A model generated the notes under the pieces. It was not told where the DNA came from, searched no databases, and worked only from the letters and a program-made list of their open reading frames with translations. Shown one piece after another: positions 1 to 12,087 of a stretch of DNA of 64,000 nucleotides. Source of the stretch: Megascapheus bottae (lineage: Eukaryota; Chordata; Mammalia; Rodentia; Geomyidae). Both the position numbers and the translations under genes were made by a program. Each line of letters begins with the position of its first letter. Positions within the stretch are counted from its first letter, which is position 1. Location: positions 43,209,358 through 43,273,357 of the forward strand of contig JANJXV010000004.1 of NCBI GenBank assembly GCA_024803745.1, given 5' to 3'.

Positions 1-259
1 CTGCCATCTTCCACCGATCCTCTCCAGTTTTCTTAATTTTACAAATAATTTTAAAATTGAAATTTTACATATGTCCTAAGCCTACATGATAATGGATATA
101 TATATCTATATATATATTCTTCACTTTGCAATATTTTGAGACATTTTGCAGTGTCACTAAAATTATATTTGTCTTCAACATCAGAATGTTTAGATAATTG
201 CTCATTATCTTTAGAAAACACTTGTATAATCACCATAATGAAGCCATATCTTATTGTGT

Positions 260-430
260 TCTTTTTTTAATTATTGTATTTTATTGGGGTTACAGTTACA
301 TTTGTCAGGTAGTGGGTTCATTACTTCTGGAATATTGATACTCCATCTCATGTTTTTGACCCCCTTTCCATCTGCCCACCCCCTCCTTACTGTGTTCATA
401 TCATATCACAAAAGTTTCCTTGCAAACGCT
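260..430 (-). mobile_element. Old L1 3'-UTR fragment
   Basis: Read on the minus strand, this ends in the same kind of tail as other L1 3' ends here: a CT-rich/GA-rich polypurine stretch, then a 'tgtaactgtaaccccaataaaa' type terminus with a polyadenylation signal. It resembles the older 3'-UTR type at 13733-14090 rather than the young type. It is truncated and has no coding content. Subfamily is not assigned. Confidence 0.45.
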
Positions 431-439
431 GTATTAAAA

Positions 440-1345
440 TAATCAATATTAATTCCTTTATTCATTTTTTTAGTCTTTCAAAATGTGGCATTATAAAGTT
501 AACCATTATATCACAAAATAAAATATTTATGTATATACTTTCTCAAATTTTGTATTCTAAGTGTGATTCATATTTTCATGGAACTTGCAGAAATACTGCT
601 AAGTGACTGGACACACATAATAAGAAGGTAATTCAAAATATCTCTCTTCAATCAAAATCAGTGATTTAATAAATGAGTGGTAAATACCAACCTAAATCAT
701 CTCTATATTTTGTTCATTTCCTTTTATTTACTTCATAATCATAACTCTTCATTAATTATTCTGTTCTGATTGATTTGATGTAATATGGATTAAAATAGGA
801 AAATACTAAATAAAATTTCTGAAATTGTCTATTTATTTTTATTCTAATTTAGGTCTGTGGTATGGCATTCTCCATGTCCCATTCTCAGTTAACTTTTCAA
901 TTTTATGATCATTAGTATTTAACTCTTTTACATTTTTATTCTCTTCTAGCAAATGGGGACTAGTTGAAAGACTTGTTCCCTTTTTGCCCTCACTTTGCAT
1001 TGCCACAGCCACCTCACAAAAGCATTCATAACTTTAAGTACAATCACTAAGCAGACAGCTGTTAAATTTCCTTCACAGCATCCAGTTATACTTTAGGTCT
1101 TCATTTGTACTTAAATTTTTTCCTATTAAGAGATTCATTTCTGTATATCTACTCTCTTTTAGGGAACAATGCTCATCTTCTGGTCAATATTGTACTTTCT
1201 TTGTCTGGAATACATTAGGAATTTTGAAAATATTCCTTACATGTTGAGTGAAGTGATTCTGAAGGATAAAGAGCAGAAAGCAAAAAAGGGAAAAAAAATT
1301 AAATAGCCTCAAAATTCTGTAACAGTAATAGGTTGCATAAGAAAG
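440..1345. other. Unassigned AT-rich sequence
   Basis: I see no repeat family, long open frame or RNA gene here. Very old, unrecognisable repeats are possible. Confidence 0.4.
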
Positions 1346-1351
1346 GAAGTG

Positions 1352-1547
1352 TCAGGGCAGGGAGTATGGCCTAGAAGTAAAGTGCTTGCCTAGTATTCAC
1401 AAAGCAGTGGGTTCTATTCCTTAGTATCACATACACAGAAAAACCCCAAAGTGATTCTGTGGCTCAAGTAATAGAATACTTGCCTTGACAAGCTCAAAAA
1501 CAGTGCTCAGGCCCTGAGTGTAAGCTCCAGGACTAGAAAAAAAAATA
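1352..1547 (+). mobile_element. IDL-Geo-like dimeric SINE
   Basis: The left half is tRNA/ID-like (a diverged 'tggcctag...' A box, then a degenerate B box near 'gggttctattcc'). The right half is Geo-type ('gtggctcaagtaatagaa... gctcaggccctgagtg'), ending in an A-rich tail. The copy is diverged, so it is an older member of the family. Confidence 0.8.
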
Positions 1548-1849
1548 ATGTCACTAATGTGAGGTAAACATTAGTTTTCTAAACTAATTTTTTAATTAAA
1601 ATATATTAGACTTATCAAATAATACCACAAGCCAAATACTTTTTTAGTATGTGTATATATAGAAATGATAAAGAAAAATAAGATATACTTTAATTGCATT
1701 CATTTGTGATCAAGAGAGTCTACTGAAAAAGATTCATTGTGGACATAAATTGATACTGAGGAGCGTAGAAAATATCTACACATATATTTTTATAAATCTA
1801 TGTTAACCGTCATTTGTATTTTTGTATTGTATTTTTTCATTTGTGTTTT

Positions 1850-2470
1850 TTGTATTTGTATTTCCTTAACTTGCCTTTCTGCTTCTGTATATCTGCTTGC
1901 TAAAACCCTGAGGAATGTAGCTGCTGTCCTTGTGGCTAATCTACAACCACCCATTCGCCCTTGGGTCCAAGACACTGAGTTACCCTCTGGCAGGGAGTAT
2001 ACACATTCCAAGCCTGCAGCTACAGATAGTGGCCATCTGGCACCTACAAGGTCAGACTTGGGAGGGCCAGCAAACTAGGGCAAATGTCAACCAATCACAA
2101 GCCCGTTACCATGGAGACCCCCTGGACTCATATCTGGCCTAAAACCATCCTTCTAGAAACGGACAGCCAGCTAGACTGACCAATGATTAGTCACGACCCC
2201 TGTCCTGCTTTGTATTGCACCAATCATTTAATGAAATTATAGTATAAATTTCCTGTGTGGTGTATTGATTTGTTGCTAATGCTTGCTGGGGCCTTTCCCC
2301 TACCACAGTATGTATAAAAGGTTCTGTAATCTTGTGCTCAGGGCCACTGGTCTGCACTCTACTATCAGTGCGCAGAGACCCGTGCTCGAGCTGGTCAATT
2401 AATGACTCATTGAAATTTGCATTGATCTTTGGTCTCTGGCAATCTTTTCGGTGGGGGGGGGGGCTTCAAG
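1850..2470 (+). mobile_element. Solo LTR, class I (ERV1-like), boundaries approximate
   Basis: This block is richer in GC than its flanks and organised like a retroviral LTR. Three CCAAT boxes (2091-2095, 2180-2184, 2220-2224) precede a TATA box (tataaaa, 2313-2319). A transcript-start/R-like region with 'ctcagggccactggtctgc' follows, then a U5-like 'ggtctctggca' and a G-run near 2452-2463. No gag, pol or env sequence is attached, so it is best read as a solo LTR. I could not define the exact TG/CA ends or a target duplication. The class I call rests on promoter layout and U5 style and is an inference. Confidence 0.65.
2313..2319 (+). promoter_or_regulatory. TATA box of the solo LTR
   Basis: tataaaa lies about 90 bp downstream of the last of three CCAAT boxes inside the LTR-like block, the arrangement expected of a retroviral U3 promoter. 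Whether it is active cannot be judged. Confidence 0.5.
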
Positions 2471-2593
2471 TTTCTGGACACTATAATACGTTGACTTGAA
2501 ACCTTATTGTAAAACTGCTCAAGGCTAATTAAAAATAAAAGTAAACAGACATGTTAAAGTATACCCCATATGCACATGTTTAAAAATAATGAA

Positions 2594-2895
2594 GTTAAAA
2601 GCCATATAATGAGTGATTGTTGTCCTTGTTGTACTATGTTATCGTCTCTTTCTGTCACTTGGTTATCACATATTGTTACAGTATTTTACCTTGTTATCTG
2701 ACATATTGTACGTATGTTTGTTTGGTTATTTGAAATTGGATAGGGAAGGGGAGAAAACAAGATGAGGGGCATGGGTGGGGGAGGGAAGTGGGGACCAAGA
2801 CATGAGAAAGGGTATCAATGTTTGTGAAGTAATGCACCTTCTATCTGGTGAATATAATGTAACCCTTCTATTAATTAAAATAAAATATATGAAAA
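2594..2895 (+). mobile_element. 5'-truncated L1 (3' UTR only)
   Basis: Matches the 3' UTR of the full-length L1 in this window: the 'gccatataatga' segment, the 'ttggttatcacatattgtta' region, the polypurine block with 'ggatagggaagggg', the 'gagaaagggtatcaatg' motif and the terminal 'gtaacccttctattaatt' followed by an AATAAA-like, A-rich tail. No ORF2 sequence remains. Confidence 0.85.
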
Positions 2896-2899
2896 AATG

Positions 2900-3590
2900 A
2901 TGAGGAAATAGGAGGAAAAAGAAGTATGTTTCATAATGAGTAATCAGATCAGGTGACAAACAGACAGAAGAAATGGGAGATTTGGGAATGTGGGGAAAAG
3001 AAGATCCTTTTTTTAATCCCAGCTATTTCTGAGGTAAGGTTGACAAATTAAAACTGTATATATTTAAAATAAAGACAATAACAAAAGAAAGCATACATGC
3101 ATAAGAAATCTTTGCAAGAAGAATCCTTAGGGCATAAAGCAAATTTCACAAGCAAATAGTTTCCTTGATTTTGAAATCGCATTAAGAATTTCAACATTGT
3201 TTATGTTTTTTGCATTTTCAGTTCCCTTTGGAAAAAAATAGGATATGATAACTGCAAATGCATGGTCTAGGATGAAGTCACACAGTGTGCTATTGATCCC
3301 TGGTAGTTTACACATTAGTTCCACGGTGGACATAAATCTTTTTCCAAAGCAAAAAAGCAAATAATCTTTAGAAAGTGCATGTCTTTGTTTTTTAAAGACA
3401 AGAAAAGACCATTTAAATCAATAGTCCCCCAGCACTCTAAAGATTTCAATTCCCTCATATGATTAAACTTTTTATCTATGGAGACTTGATTTTCTTGTTT
3501 TTATCATGGAATTGCCCTCAGCATTTATACCTACTTGCAATATAAACACAGGTATAAAATGATTCCTTTATTATGCAGTAGACCACACTT
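2900..3590. other. Unassigned AT-rich sequence
   Basis: No recognisable repeat or gene. A 77-codon minus-strand open frame (3127-3360) has no recognisable motif and is not called. Confidence 0.35.
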
Positions 3591-3597
3591 TAAAGGG

Positions 3598-3696
3598 AAG
3601 AAAGGAAGGAAGGAAGGAAGGAAGGAAGGAAGGAAGGAAGGAAGGAAGGAAGAAAGGAAGGAAGGAAGGAAAGAAGGAAGGAAGGTAGGAAGGAAG
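3598..3696. repeat. (GGAA)n microsatellite
   Basis: About 100 bp of nearly perfect GGAA tetranucleotides on the plus strand, with a few interruptions (agaaagg, gtagg) towards the right end. It is a polypurine tract on one strand. Confidence 0.95.
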
Positions 3697-4080
3697 TATT
3701 TGAGCTTAAAATAAATTAGCACTAGGTGTTCAAGAATTCATTTTCCCTAAGTAAGATAACACTTAGGATTGCATTGGAAATCTTGCATTACTCTAACAAG
3801 ACACCAAACAATAATCTACAAGTCTGAATATTAGCTTTTGCTTTGATTTTTTTTCTTATTTACTTTTTTTAACATATACTTGTAATGTGAGAGGGTTGCA
3901 TGGTGTTACCATTATACATGCACAAGGCAAACTTTGAATGAATTGGTGGTTTATTATTGTCTTTTTATATATTAATTCATTCATATGTGAACATGTACTT
4001 GTGTTCAAGAATGTATTTATATTCTTTTATTGTCTTTAAGTAACATTAGAAAACAGTAGGCTTGGATGAGTTCTGATTGT

Positions 4081-4140
4081 ATTATATATATGAATATATG
4101 TATGTATATATGTATATATATGTATGTATAATTTGTATAT
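4081..4140. repeat. TA/TATG-rich simple sequence
   Basis: Imperfect alternation of tata and tgtatg units. Confidence 0.7.
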
Positions 4141-4196
4141 CCTATAGGCTTTCTGTGTTAGGATGGACTATATTATTTCATGCAGAAACTTTCCAC

Positions 4197-4385
4197 ATTT
4201 TTTGCCATCCCTGGGGACTGAAAGCAGAGCCTGAGCATTGTGTTTAGGCTTTCTCAAGGCTAGTGCTCTTCCACTTGAGTCACAGCACCACTTCTGGCTT
4301 TTCTATGTATGTGGTACCGAGGAAGCAAACCCAGGTCTTTGTGCATACTACGCAAACACTCTATTATTAGGCCAAATGTCCAGCC
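4197..4385 (-). mobile_element. IDL-Geo-like SINE with target-site duplication
   Basis: Minus-strand copy: the Geo half lies to the left and the ID-like half (rc 'gtttgcttcc' B-box region) to the right. It is bounded by a 14-bp direct repeat, cagaaactttccac, at 4183-4196 and 4386-4399, the hallmark of L1-mediated insertion. Confidence 0.9.
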
Positions 4386-5224
4386 CAGAAACTTTCCACT
4401 TTTATCAAGAAAAGATTATCACTAGGTGTTTAAATTAAATTCTGTTTTAAAATTATAAATTACTCAGTTATGGATTCTGATGAGATTCAAGTTTATGAAA
4501 GTTGAAATTCCATAAAGTAGCACACACAATATCCTTATAGGGACCTCTTTATCCTTCAGATGTCTGCTTTTCCATTTCCTCCATCTTATTGTCTTCTATA
4601 TTGCAATCTTTTATAATCATGTCTCTTGCGTATTAGAATTATAGACATATAAGGTAAGAATTTGGATTTAATTTGCTGTTTTACATATTCTGTTGATTTC
4701 CTGTAATTAGTAAAATTGAAGTCAGAAAATCTTTAAGACATTATTTTCCTGCTTGTCAATATTTTCAGCTTTTTAAAGTCTATAGTTTTAATTGCTGTGT
4801 CACCACTGAAAAATAAAGGTTATCTTATCATTTGAAAAAATAAAGTCATATAGTTTTAAGAATCATCTTTAGTTTTATCATGAAATATTATAAATATTTT
4901 CAATAAACTATGTCTAAAATCTTGAAATAACCATATCAATTCCAGTTTACTCAGGTTTTGAACAGCTTTACAGGTAATTAAAAGTTATCATATCCTTGAT
5001 AGTGCTTTTTTTTTATTTTGGGGGAAGCCTGCACTTCTTGAGTGTTTCTCACATTTCAGATGTTTGCTAAAAACTAAATGCAGTATTACATTTAATCACC
5101 TCACCTTTATAGCATAAATACTACTTTATGCAGATTTAAAACTTGGATATGAGAAATGAAATGAGGAAAATTAAAAATTATATTAGATGTATACATTCTA
5201 GCCATCTTTAGCTATATAAGTGTA

Positions 5225-5228
<4 letters not shown>

Positions 5229-5272
<44 letters not shown>
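5229..5272. repeat. (TG)n microsatellite
   Basis: About 22 uninterrupted TG dinucleotides, immediately next to a B1/Geo SINE. Confidence 0.95.
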
Positions 5273-5275
<3 letters not shown>

Positions 5276-5284
5276 ATGCACTAT

Positions 5285-5498
5285 CATTCATGCATGCCAA
5301 ATCTGGTGCTGTACACAGTACCTATCCTGAAGGCCAGTGCAATACCACTTGAGTCACAGCTGCAATTCTGGCTTGTTTGGTTGTTACTTTGAGACAAGTG
5401 TCTCACAAACTTTCCTGCTTGAGCTGGCATTGAACCATTCTCCTCATATCTCAGCTTCCTGAGTAGCTAGGCCCATGAGCTTGAGCCACCTACACCCA
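5285..5498 (-). mobile_element. B1-like/Geo chimeric SINE
   Basis: The minus strand carries a 7SL/B1-like head (rc of 'ctcagcttcctgagtagcta') joined to a diverged Geo-type half ('cacttgagtcacagctg'). It lies directly before a younger IDL-Geo copy whose target duplication begins at its end. Confidence 0.75.
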
Positions 5499-5515
5499 TC
5501 CATCTTTACATTTTT

Positions 5516-5711
5516 TTTTTTTGCCAGTCCTGGGCTTGGGCTCAGGGCCTGAACCCTGTCCTTGGACTTTCTCAAGGCTAGAGATCTACTGCTTGAGCCT
5601 CAACACCACTTCTGGCTTTTTTTTCCTCTATGCATGTGGTACCGAGGAATCAAACCTGGGACTTTGTGCATGCTAGGCAAGCACTCTACCACTAGGCCAA
5701 ACTCCTGGCCC
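5516..5711 (-). mobile_element. IDL-Geo-like SINE, young copy
   Basis: A nearly intact dimer: poly-T (the poly-A tail on the minus strand), the Geo half, then the ID half with a B box (rc 'ggaatcaaacc'). It is flanked by a 17-bp direct repeat, tccatctttacattttt, at 5499-5515 and 5712-5728. The site lies at the edge of an older B1/Geo SINE. Confidence 0.92.
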
Positions 5712-5729
5712 TCCATCTTTACATTTTTA

Positions 5730-8435
5730 AAGAATTCTTTTGAAATTGATTTTAAGAAGCTTTGATAAATTGCTTCTTATTGTTGCTTACCATCTAAGAA
5801 TAATTAAAATACTTTATGGATAAAATATTACAGATGATGTATCTCATTCTAACTTGTTTGGGATATACCAAAATTGGTTCTATTCTCAACCATTTCCATC
5901 TTCAGAAACTGAATGTACTCTATTGCATATTTATTTGAAATATTTTAGTCTCTCAGACATTTACATATACCATTAAGTATGTCGTATTATATCAACCTCT
6001 TCACATTTTGTCAGCTTCATATTGAATCATTTCCTCTAATGTTATTTTTATATTTCTTTAGTTGTCTTTAAATACCAGTAGAAAAAAATAGATGCATGTC
6101 ATTTTTCACTGTTTAATTTGCATATACTATAGTTGCTTTGTGCTTAGAGTATGAGATTATTTCATACAGGAAGTTCTTAATTTAAATGATTACACTACAG
6201 TTACTAGTCATTTTAAATTAAATTCTATTTTACAAAATTATAAACTGTTAAGTTACTGCTTTAGACGTGGCTCACTTTAATGAAAAGTAAAATTGCATCA
6301 AGTAAGAACTTTAATTTTGTTAAGATGTTAATACACACTTGGATTCTATTTTTTTCAGTATTTAAAGAACATATGAGAGTGATTTTTACATTATAATCTA
6401 GCAATTTAGAATTACATGTATTCACAGTTACAATGTACTCTGCACAAATAATCATCCTTCAATAACTTTATCCTTTCATAAAATGCATTTTAGGCATTAT
6501 CTACATTAATTATTAGGCATTATTTATATTAATGGTAAATGCAAATCTCTGAGTCTGTAAAGTTAAATCATAATAAACTTTCTATACTTCATTCAAAAAT
6601 AGTTACTGATTTCTACGTATGTGTGAATCAACACACGAAATATCTAAAAGATTCTACCTTCAAGTAATTTATAATGAAATGAAACAGGTATAATAATTGT
6701 AAATAAATTATAACAAATATATTAATTTAGATCTAGAATGTAAGATAAATTAAAGCAAGAGAAATACAATATTACCTTTAATCTTTTAATTTTATGCTTG
6801 CTCTTACTTTTCATCTTTTTCCCCATTACCCAATAACTCTTGCTCCATGAATTTAATTTTTTTCTATGTGTTTAAATAACATGTAAAATGAAAAATTGCA
6901 ATCCTGGATAATTTCGCATGAATAGATTCAATTTAGAAAGGCCAAGAGAGGAATTTGTAAAGTAGCTTCAGGAAAAGCAGTGGTATTATTTTTGGTCAGA
7001 CCTTATGAGAAACAGAGTTCTTAGCTTGTCTTTCTTCTGCTCCGATTTATCTCCACAGCTGCTGGTCCACATCATCAACAGTAGTTCCATTACAAAGCAC
7101 TCTGCTGAGGTCTAGAGAGGCAGTACTTACACAGATGGAATGGTCATTTTTCATACTCAGTTCTATGAGATTCTGTTTCTACAGATCAGCAACCAAATTG
7201 ATTTCTTGGATTTCCCTATAAACTTCAATTTGTTCACTGACATTGTAACTATAGGAGAAAATGTGATTTTTTTCAAATCTTCCAATTTACTTTCTTTTCA
7301 CATTTTAACCTCACAAAAATCTCTTAATTTTATGTTATATAAATCCTTCAATAAATATGCCATTTCCAAAGTACTTACAGAGGATATGTACTACTGTATT
7401 GTCCTGTATAGTCATAATTCATATTGAACTTTGGGTAATTGTCATTATCTTTATTATAGGGATTGTAACATATGAGATTGAGAAATTTGTCAGTATTAGC
7501 CATGGACTCCTGCCTTCCTACAGAATAAAGAATGTCCAATGTCAGATCTGTGTTACTTTGTGAACAAAGATGTGCCAGAAAAAAATCTGCATCAAATGTA
7601 GCATGGAAAAATTCTAGTACCAAAATCAAGCTAACTCAAAATGCATCAAGCAGATTGTATGAGTATAACAGTAATTTCTGCTTTCTAGCATATTCCATGT
7701 ATAAACACAATTAGTCTGAATGTATCCCCTAAAACATTCAACTTCTATAATGCTGATGGAACTCAGACTTCCAGAGTTGTGTTGTAAACTGCATTAGGGC
7801 AGCATTTCCCATCAATAGATACTTATAAAATGTTTTTCCTCCAAGGATATTGGAGTCTTAAATAAGTGACCTTTGTCCTGACAAAAAATTCAAAATGTTT
7901 CCCTAGTCTTGTCTCCTTGACTCATCTCAATTATCAGAAAGCAAAATAAATCTTTAAGACAGAAATGCATTTAGGAGAACTGATTTACTATTGTTCTGAG
8001 CTAACAAAAGTCTTTTTCTTTTTTCCTAGCACATTTCAGATGTGATAATAACAAAATAAATCTCTGGGAAACAAACAAATCTCTTTGGAAGCTAGAGAAA
8101 AGCTCTTAAAAGAGTCATTTTGAGGTACCCAATTTCCTTCCTTCCCCATTTGGATGCTCAGATATGTTTTAGAGAGAAAGACACTTAAAAGACTGGATGT
8201 CAGTTACCTTGTCTCCTTTTGGGGACACTTTGTGAAAAACAAACCACTTAAATGTGCTCTCTAGTAGCTCATTTATCTCTCCCATTTCATCCAAGGCAGT
8301 GAAATGTTCTAATGGATTCATGCTTATACTAACACATATACCAAAAATAAATGATTTTGAGAAAAAAAAGAACAGACAAAATAGTGTGTTTGCTGCATAA
8401 AATTCTTTAGTATAAACAAATCTGTTTCTCTCTAC
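5730..8435. other. Unassigned AT-rich sequence
   Basis: About 2.7 kb without a recognisable repeat or gene. The stretch near 6950-7250 is less AT-biased and has several unrelated short open frames. None shows a recognisable domain or splice-site-bounded coding pattern that I can defend. Confidence 0.35.
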
Positions 8436-8437
8436 AT

Positions 8438-8543
8438 GGCTTTTGTTACACTTGTAATTCCTTGACCAGTATCTCCACACTAAGACATTAGGCTTTTGTT
8501 ACACTTGAAATTCCTTGACCAATATCTCCACACTAAGACATTA
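8438..8543. repeat. 53-bp tandem duplication (two units)
   Basis: The unit starting ggcttttgttacacttg and ending ctaagacatta occurs at 8438-8490 and again at 8491-8543, with only a few base differences (for example gtaattcc versus gaaattcc). It is not a microsatellite and matches no repeat family I recognise. Confidence 0.95.
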
Positions 8544-8544
8544 A

Positions 8545-10565
8545 TGGTGTCCATCAGAAAATGTAAGGTTATTGTGGTGGAAACCAAAGATATTCCTCTC
8601 ATCTCTTCCTCTCTTCTCCTGACCTACTCATCTCTATATGAAGCTTCTTTGTCTTTGCCAATAAAGGGAAGGGAGGTCCCATGTACCCTTGTTACCTCTC
8701 AGCTTTCCTAAGAGACACTGGAGAAGATTGACAGTTCTGAAAGACCAAATGGCTTCAAGTATAAACTGTTGCAAAGCAAGAACTGAAAAAAACAAGAATT
8801 ACAAAGAGAAAATATTTCTCACCCATTCTGGTTAAATACCAATTAAAAAGGGACCATACACTTCCTGCTTTCTTGGCTTCTTCTAGGTCCAGCCAATAGT
8901 TCACCAGCAAGGCTATTCTCCCCAAATATGGAAATAGAAGATGGGTTTCATCATACCACTTTGTCATTGGGCCCTGTAAGGATTGGATTTCTGCCCTCAT
9001 AGTGGTGAGGCAGCAGGTAGATATGCAATTATTTTCCAAGATGGTGTCATGGAGTTTTTTTTTTGTGATAGCTGAACATCCACAATCATTCATTTACCAA
9101 TTGATGGAAGTATTTGTAAAAAGATGATTTTAAATATTTAGAAGAAATAAGAGGAAATACTATGTGTAAATTTATAGGGAAAATATTGTAAAAGAGCAGG
9201 GAAATGTTAAATTTGAATGGAAAATATGTGAAAGATACAACTAACTTTTCTATGCTTTCTCAACTCAGAAAAATGAAATTTTATTAAACTTGAAACTTTC
9301 AAAAACTGATCAAATTATCCAACACAGATATATAGAGGATTTATATATCAATAATACTCTTGAAAAATTCTCTTAACTTATACTTCTACTGATAAAAAAT
9401 GATATTGATGAGGAAGAATTGACGAGGGAAAAGGAGGCAGGGTAAAAAGAGGCCAGGAATTTGAAATCTCAGCTTAAAGCAAATGCAAGAAACTGACCTT
9501 GATCCATCCACTTCTAATGTTAAAGGACCAAAGGCACTTTAGGAGGAAATGAGGGATAACCGTCTAGGGCAAATGAGGCAGGTTGAGTGGCAGCCAGGAA
9601 TTTAGAAATAGTGTATTTAGAAACACAGAAACACTTTGCTTTAACCCCTGCACTCTTTCATAAGCTGCAGTATAAACAAAAGGAAAACAAAACAAATAAA
9701 ACAAAACAGAAAGCAGCTTTCCCCATCTGACCTTGTCTGCTGGCTCCAAGCAATTAATGTGCTCTAAAACCTGAGAAAGGATATCCTGGAGAAGCCACTA
9801 CAGGGCTTCCTGGCACATGCATGCTTACCTGGAAGGATCAACTTTCGTGGCACAATGCGATCTTTAATTCGAGATGAAGCACTAGTTTTAGCATGATACA
9901 TTCTTTCCTAAAAGGGATGCCCAATTACAATGGTCAATCTTAGAGACCCTGAGCCCAAGTAAAAAAGGTGAAACATCAAGTGTGATAAAGAGCAGAGATG
10001 AATACCTTTTTTTCACATAACTTTAAGGTATAAATTAGAAATTACCCTAATGCCAAAGAGCTCAGTACCTCTGTCTTCAAGGACACCCACAGTCTGTTAG
10101 AGTAGGTCTCTGCTTTTCTGTTTGCTGGCTTAACTTTTTCCCTGTTTGTTTACTCAAAAAATCTCTCCTGCATTTTGTCAACATTATTACTTGCCACAAA
10201 ATTCTTATTCTGCCATCAGAGTCAAGGAAGCTAGATGACTAGTGCCCACATTTAGAGGGAAACTTCCCAAACCTTCACAAAGACCTGGTAACAGTGGAAG
10301 CAGAGAAATATTCAGAAAGAATAACTAATTTACAACAACAACAACAACATATATTAGAAGCCACTGCTTTAACATTCTTAGGCAGGTGTTTTCTCATCTG
10401 AGCCAATTACTCTATGATCAATATCTAGACTGACTTACAAATTTCTGCTTCTGAGCATCTGGGATTCCAAGTGTAAATCACTACACACAGCCCATAATGT
10501 TTCCTTTCTGATATACTACAAATTAAATATTAAGACTGTAAGATTAAAATAATTAAATGTAAATT
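8545..10565. other. Unassigned sequence
   Basis: No recognisable repeat except short simple sequence (a CAA run near 10335-10351). A 112-codon minus-strand open frame at 8755-9093 has no recognisable domain and is not called as a gene. Confidence 0.35.
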
Positions 10566-10569
10566 TAAA

Positions 10570-10795
10570 AATCCACCATATTAGCTGAACTTTTTTAGTC
10601 CTAATACAGTAGAGGCTGAGAGCTGAGGATCATGGTCTAGCCAGACGGAGCAGAAAAATCCCAATGATACTTTTATGTCTAATTAACCATGCAAAAACCA
10701 GAAATGGAGGGGTGACTTAAGTGTTAGAGCTCTAGTCTTCAGCACAAGGAGCCTTTGACCTAAATTCAAGCCCCACAACCAACAGACCAAGAAAA
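10570..10795 (+). mobile_element. B1-like/Geo chimeric SINE, diverged
   Basis: The B1-like head 'gaggctgagagctgaggatc' leads through 'tctaattaacca' into a Geo-type half ('gtgttagagctctagtctt', 'aaattcaagcccc'). It abuts the IDL-Geo copy that follows. Confidence 0.75.
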
Positions 10796-10800
10796 AAGAA

Positions 10801-10990
10801 GGTCAGGGATTTTGGCCTAGTAATAGAGTGCTTGCCTACCATGCACAAACTCAGGTTTGATTCCTTGGTAACACATACATAAAAAAAGGCAGAAATGGTG
10901 CTGGGGTTCAAGTGGCAGAGTGCTAGCCTTGAGGAAAAAGCCCAAAGACAGTGCTCAGGCCCTAAGTTCAAGACCCAAGACTGGCAAAAA
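10801..10990 (+). mobile_element. IDL-Geo-like SINE
   Basis: ID half with A box 'tggcctagtaatagagtg' and B box 'ggtttgattcc', then a Geo half ('gtggcagagtgctagcctt', 'gctcaggccctaagttcaag') and the tail 'ggcaaaaaaaaaaaa', which runs into an AAAG-rich stretch. Confidence 0.9.
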
Positions 10991-11035
10991 AAAAAAAGAA
11001 AGAAAAAAGAAAGAAAAAAAAGAAAGAAAACTTTA
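10991..11035. repeat. AAAG-rich tail of SINE
   Basis: Poly-A mutated into gaaag-type simple repeat directly downstream of the SINE. A tail growing into a microsatellite is common. Confidence 0.8.
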
Positions 11036-11081
11036 CCTTATGTTATAGGAGACCCAAGTTGGAGATCAAGAAAACTAAGAT

Positions 11082-11099
11082 ATATATATAGATATATGT

Positions 11100-11140
<41 letters not shown>

Positions 11141-11142
11141 CA
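11082..11142. repeat. (GATA)n microsatellite
   Basis: About ten perfect tagatagata units (11101-11140) preceded by a tatata run. Confidence 0.95.
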
Positions 11143-11144
11143 TA

Positions 11145-11880
11145 CATGTATCATGTTTTTCACAAATAAAGGGAAAAAGCTATGGTAAACATAGTCTTTG
11201 ATTATGTCATATATTACTGGATCATGAATCATGTTCCTAACTATCTTTGTCTACCATTCCTTTTGTATTTAAATTATCTTTAGCAATTACCTGAACTTTG
11301 TCATGATTCTTAACTTTTTAAGGTCACTGAGGCTTTTCTGCCCATACAGTGTGTTCCATGGTAGTTTTCCTGGATTTGGTTGTCACATCTATATTGTAAC
11401 CTTTCTACACTGAGATGGTCAGAGTTCTTCTGCAATCCAAGAATAACTTCCTTTCCTCCAATTTGGTATAATAGGTCAATTTCTCCATAGCAATTAGAAT
11501 CAATCATCTCAGCTAATGCATAATATCTTTTTTATTATTTTGGTGGAGATGTATGAGGAGCCCATTGTATAGTTGTCACTGTCTTTTATACTATTCAATA
11601 GAATCATGTCTTCAATCCAGCAGAGTAGAAGAGTATGGAAACAGGAAGGTAAGCTACAGGTCTATAGTGAGGTGTGTGGTTTCCATTTCTGGTTTTTGTT
11701 TTTTTTTAATTCTCATTTGCTTTTAACCTGCTGAGAGGGGGAAAATCACTAAAGCCAGTATCCTACACTGAACAAAAATATATCTAAAAAATAAAGACAT
11801 TCAATTATTGATCATTGGGGAGAGAGATTAAAACAGAGCTAAAACATTAGTAAATATTATCAAAGTCTTCAGGAAAAAAG
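11145..11880. other. Unassigned sequence
   Basis: No recognisable repeat, gene or RNA. Confidence 0.35.
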
Positions 11881-12087
11881 GTATCTTACCTTGTTATCTG
11901 ATATATTGTATATATGTTTATTTGGTTGTTCAAAATAGGATAGGGAAGGGGGAAAAAGACGGGGGTGGGGTTATGGGGAGGGAAATGGGAACAAAACATG
12001 AGAAAGGGTATCAATGTGTGTGAAGTAATGCACCTTTTATCTGGTGAATATAATGTAACCCTTCTATTAATTACAATTAAAAAGAAG
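11881..12087 (+). mobile_element. 5'-truncated L1 3' end
   Basis: Begins in the 'accttgttatctgatatatt' part of the 3' UTR and runs through the polypurine block and 'atgagaaagggtatcaatg' to the 'gtaacccttctattaatta' terminus. About 200 bp remain. Confidence 0.88.

Noticed and set aside
3..27. 'gccatctt' at the window start, like the L1 5'-end motif
   Set aside because: The following bases do not match the L1 5' UTR or its end, so this is coincidence.
3531..3722. 63-codon minus-strand frame rich in LPSFLPSF
   Set aside because: A translation of the (GGAA)n microsatellite.
6950..7250. Possible exon-like stretch (pyrimidine tract and 'ccacag' near 7055)
   Set aside because: No open frame with a matching donor site or recognisable peptide; a single splice-acceptor-like string is expected by chance.
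8755..9093. 112-codon minus-strand open frame
   Set aside because: No recognisable domain, splice context or codon bias; length is within chance for a 64-kb window. Could not be tested without a search.
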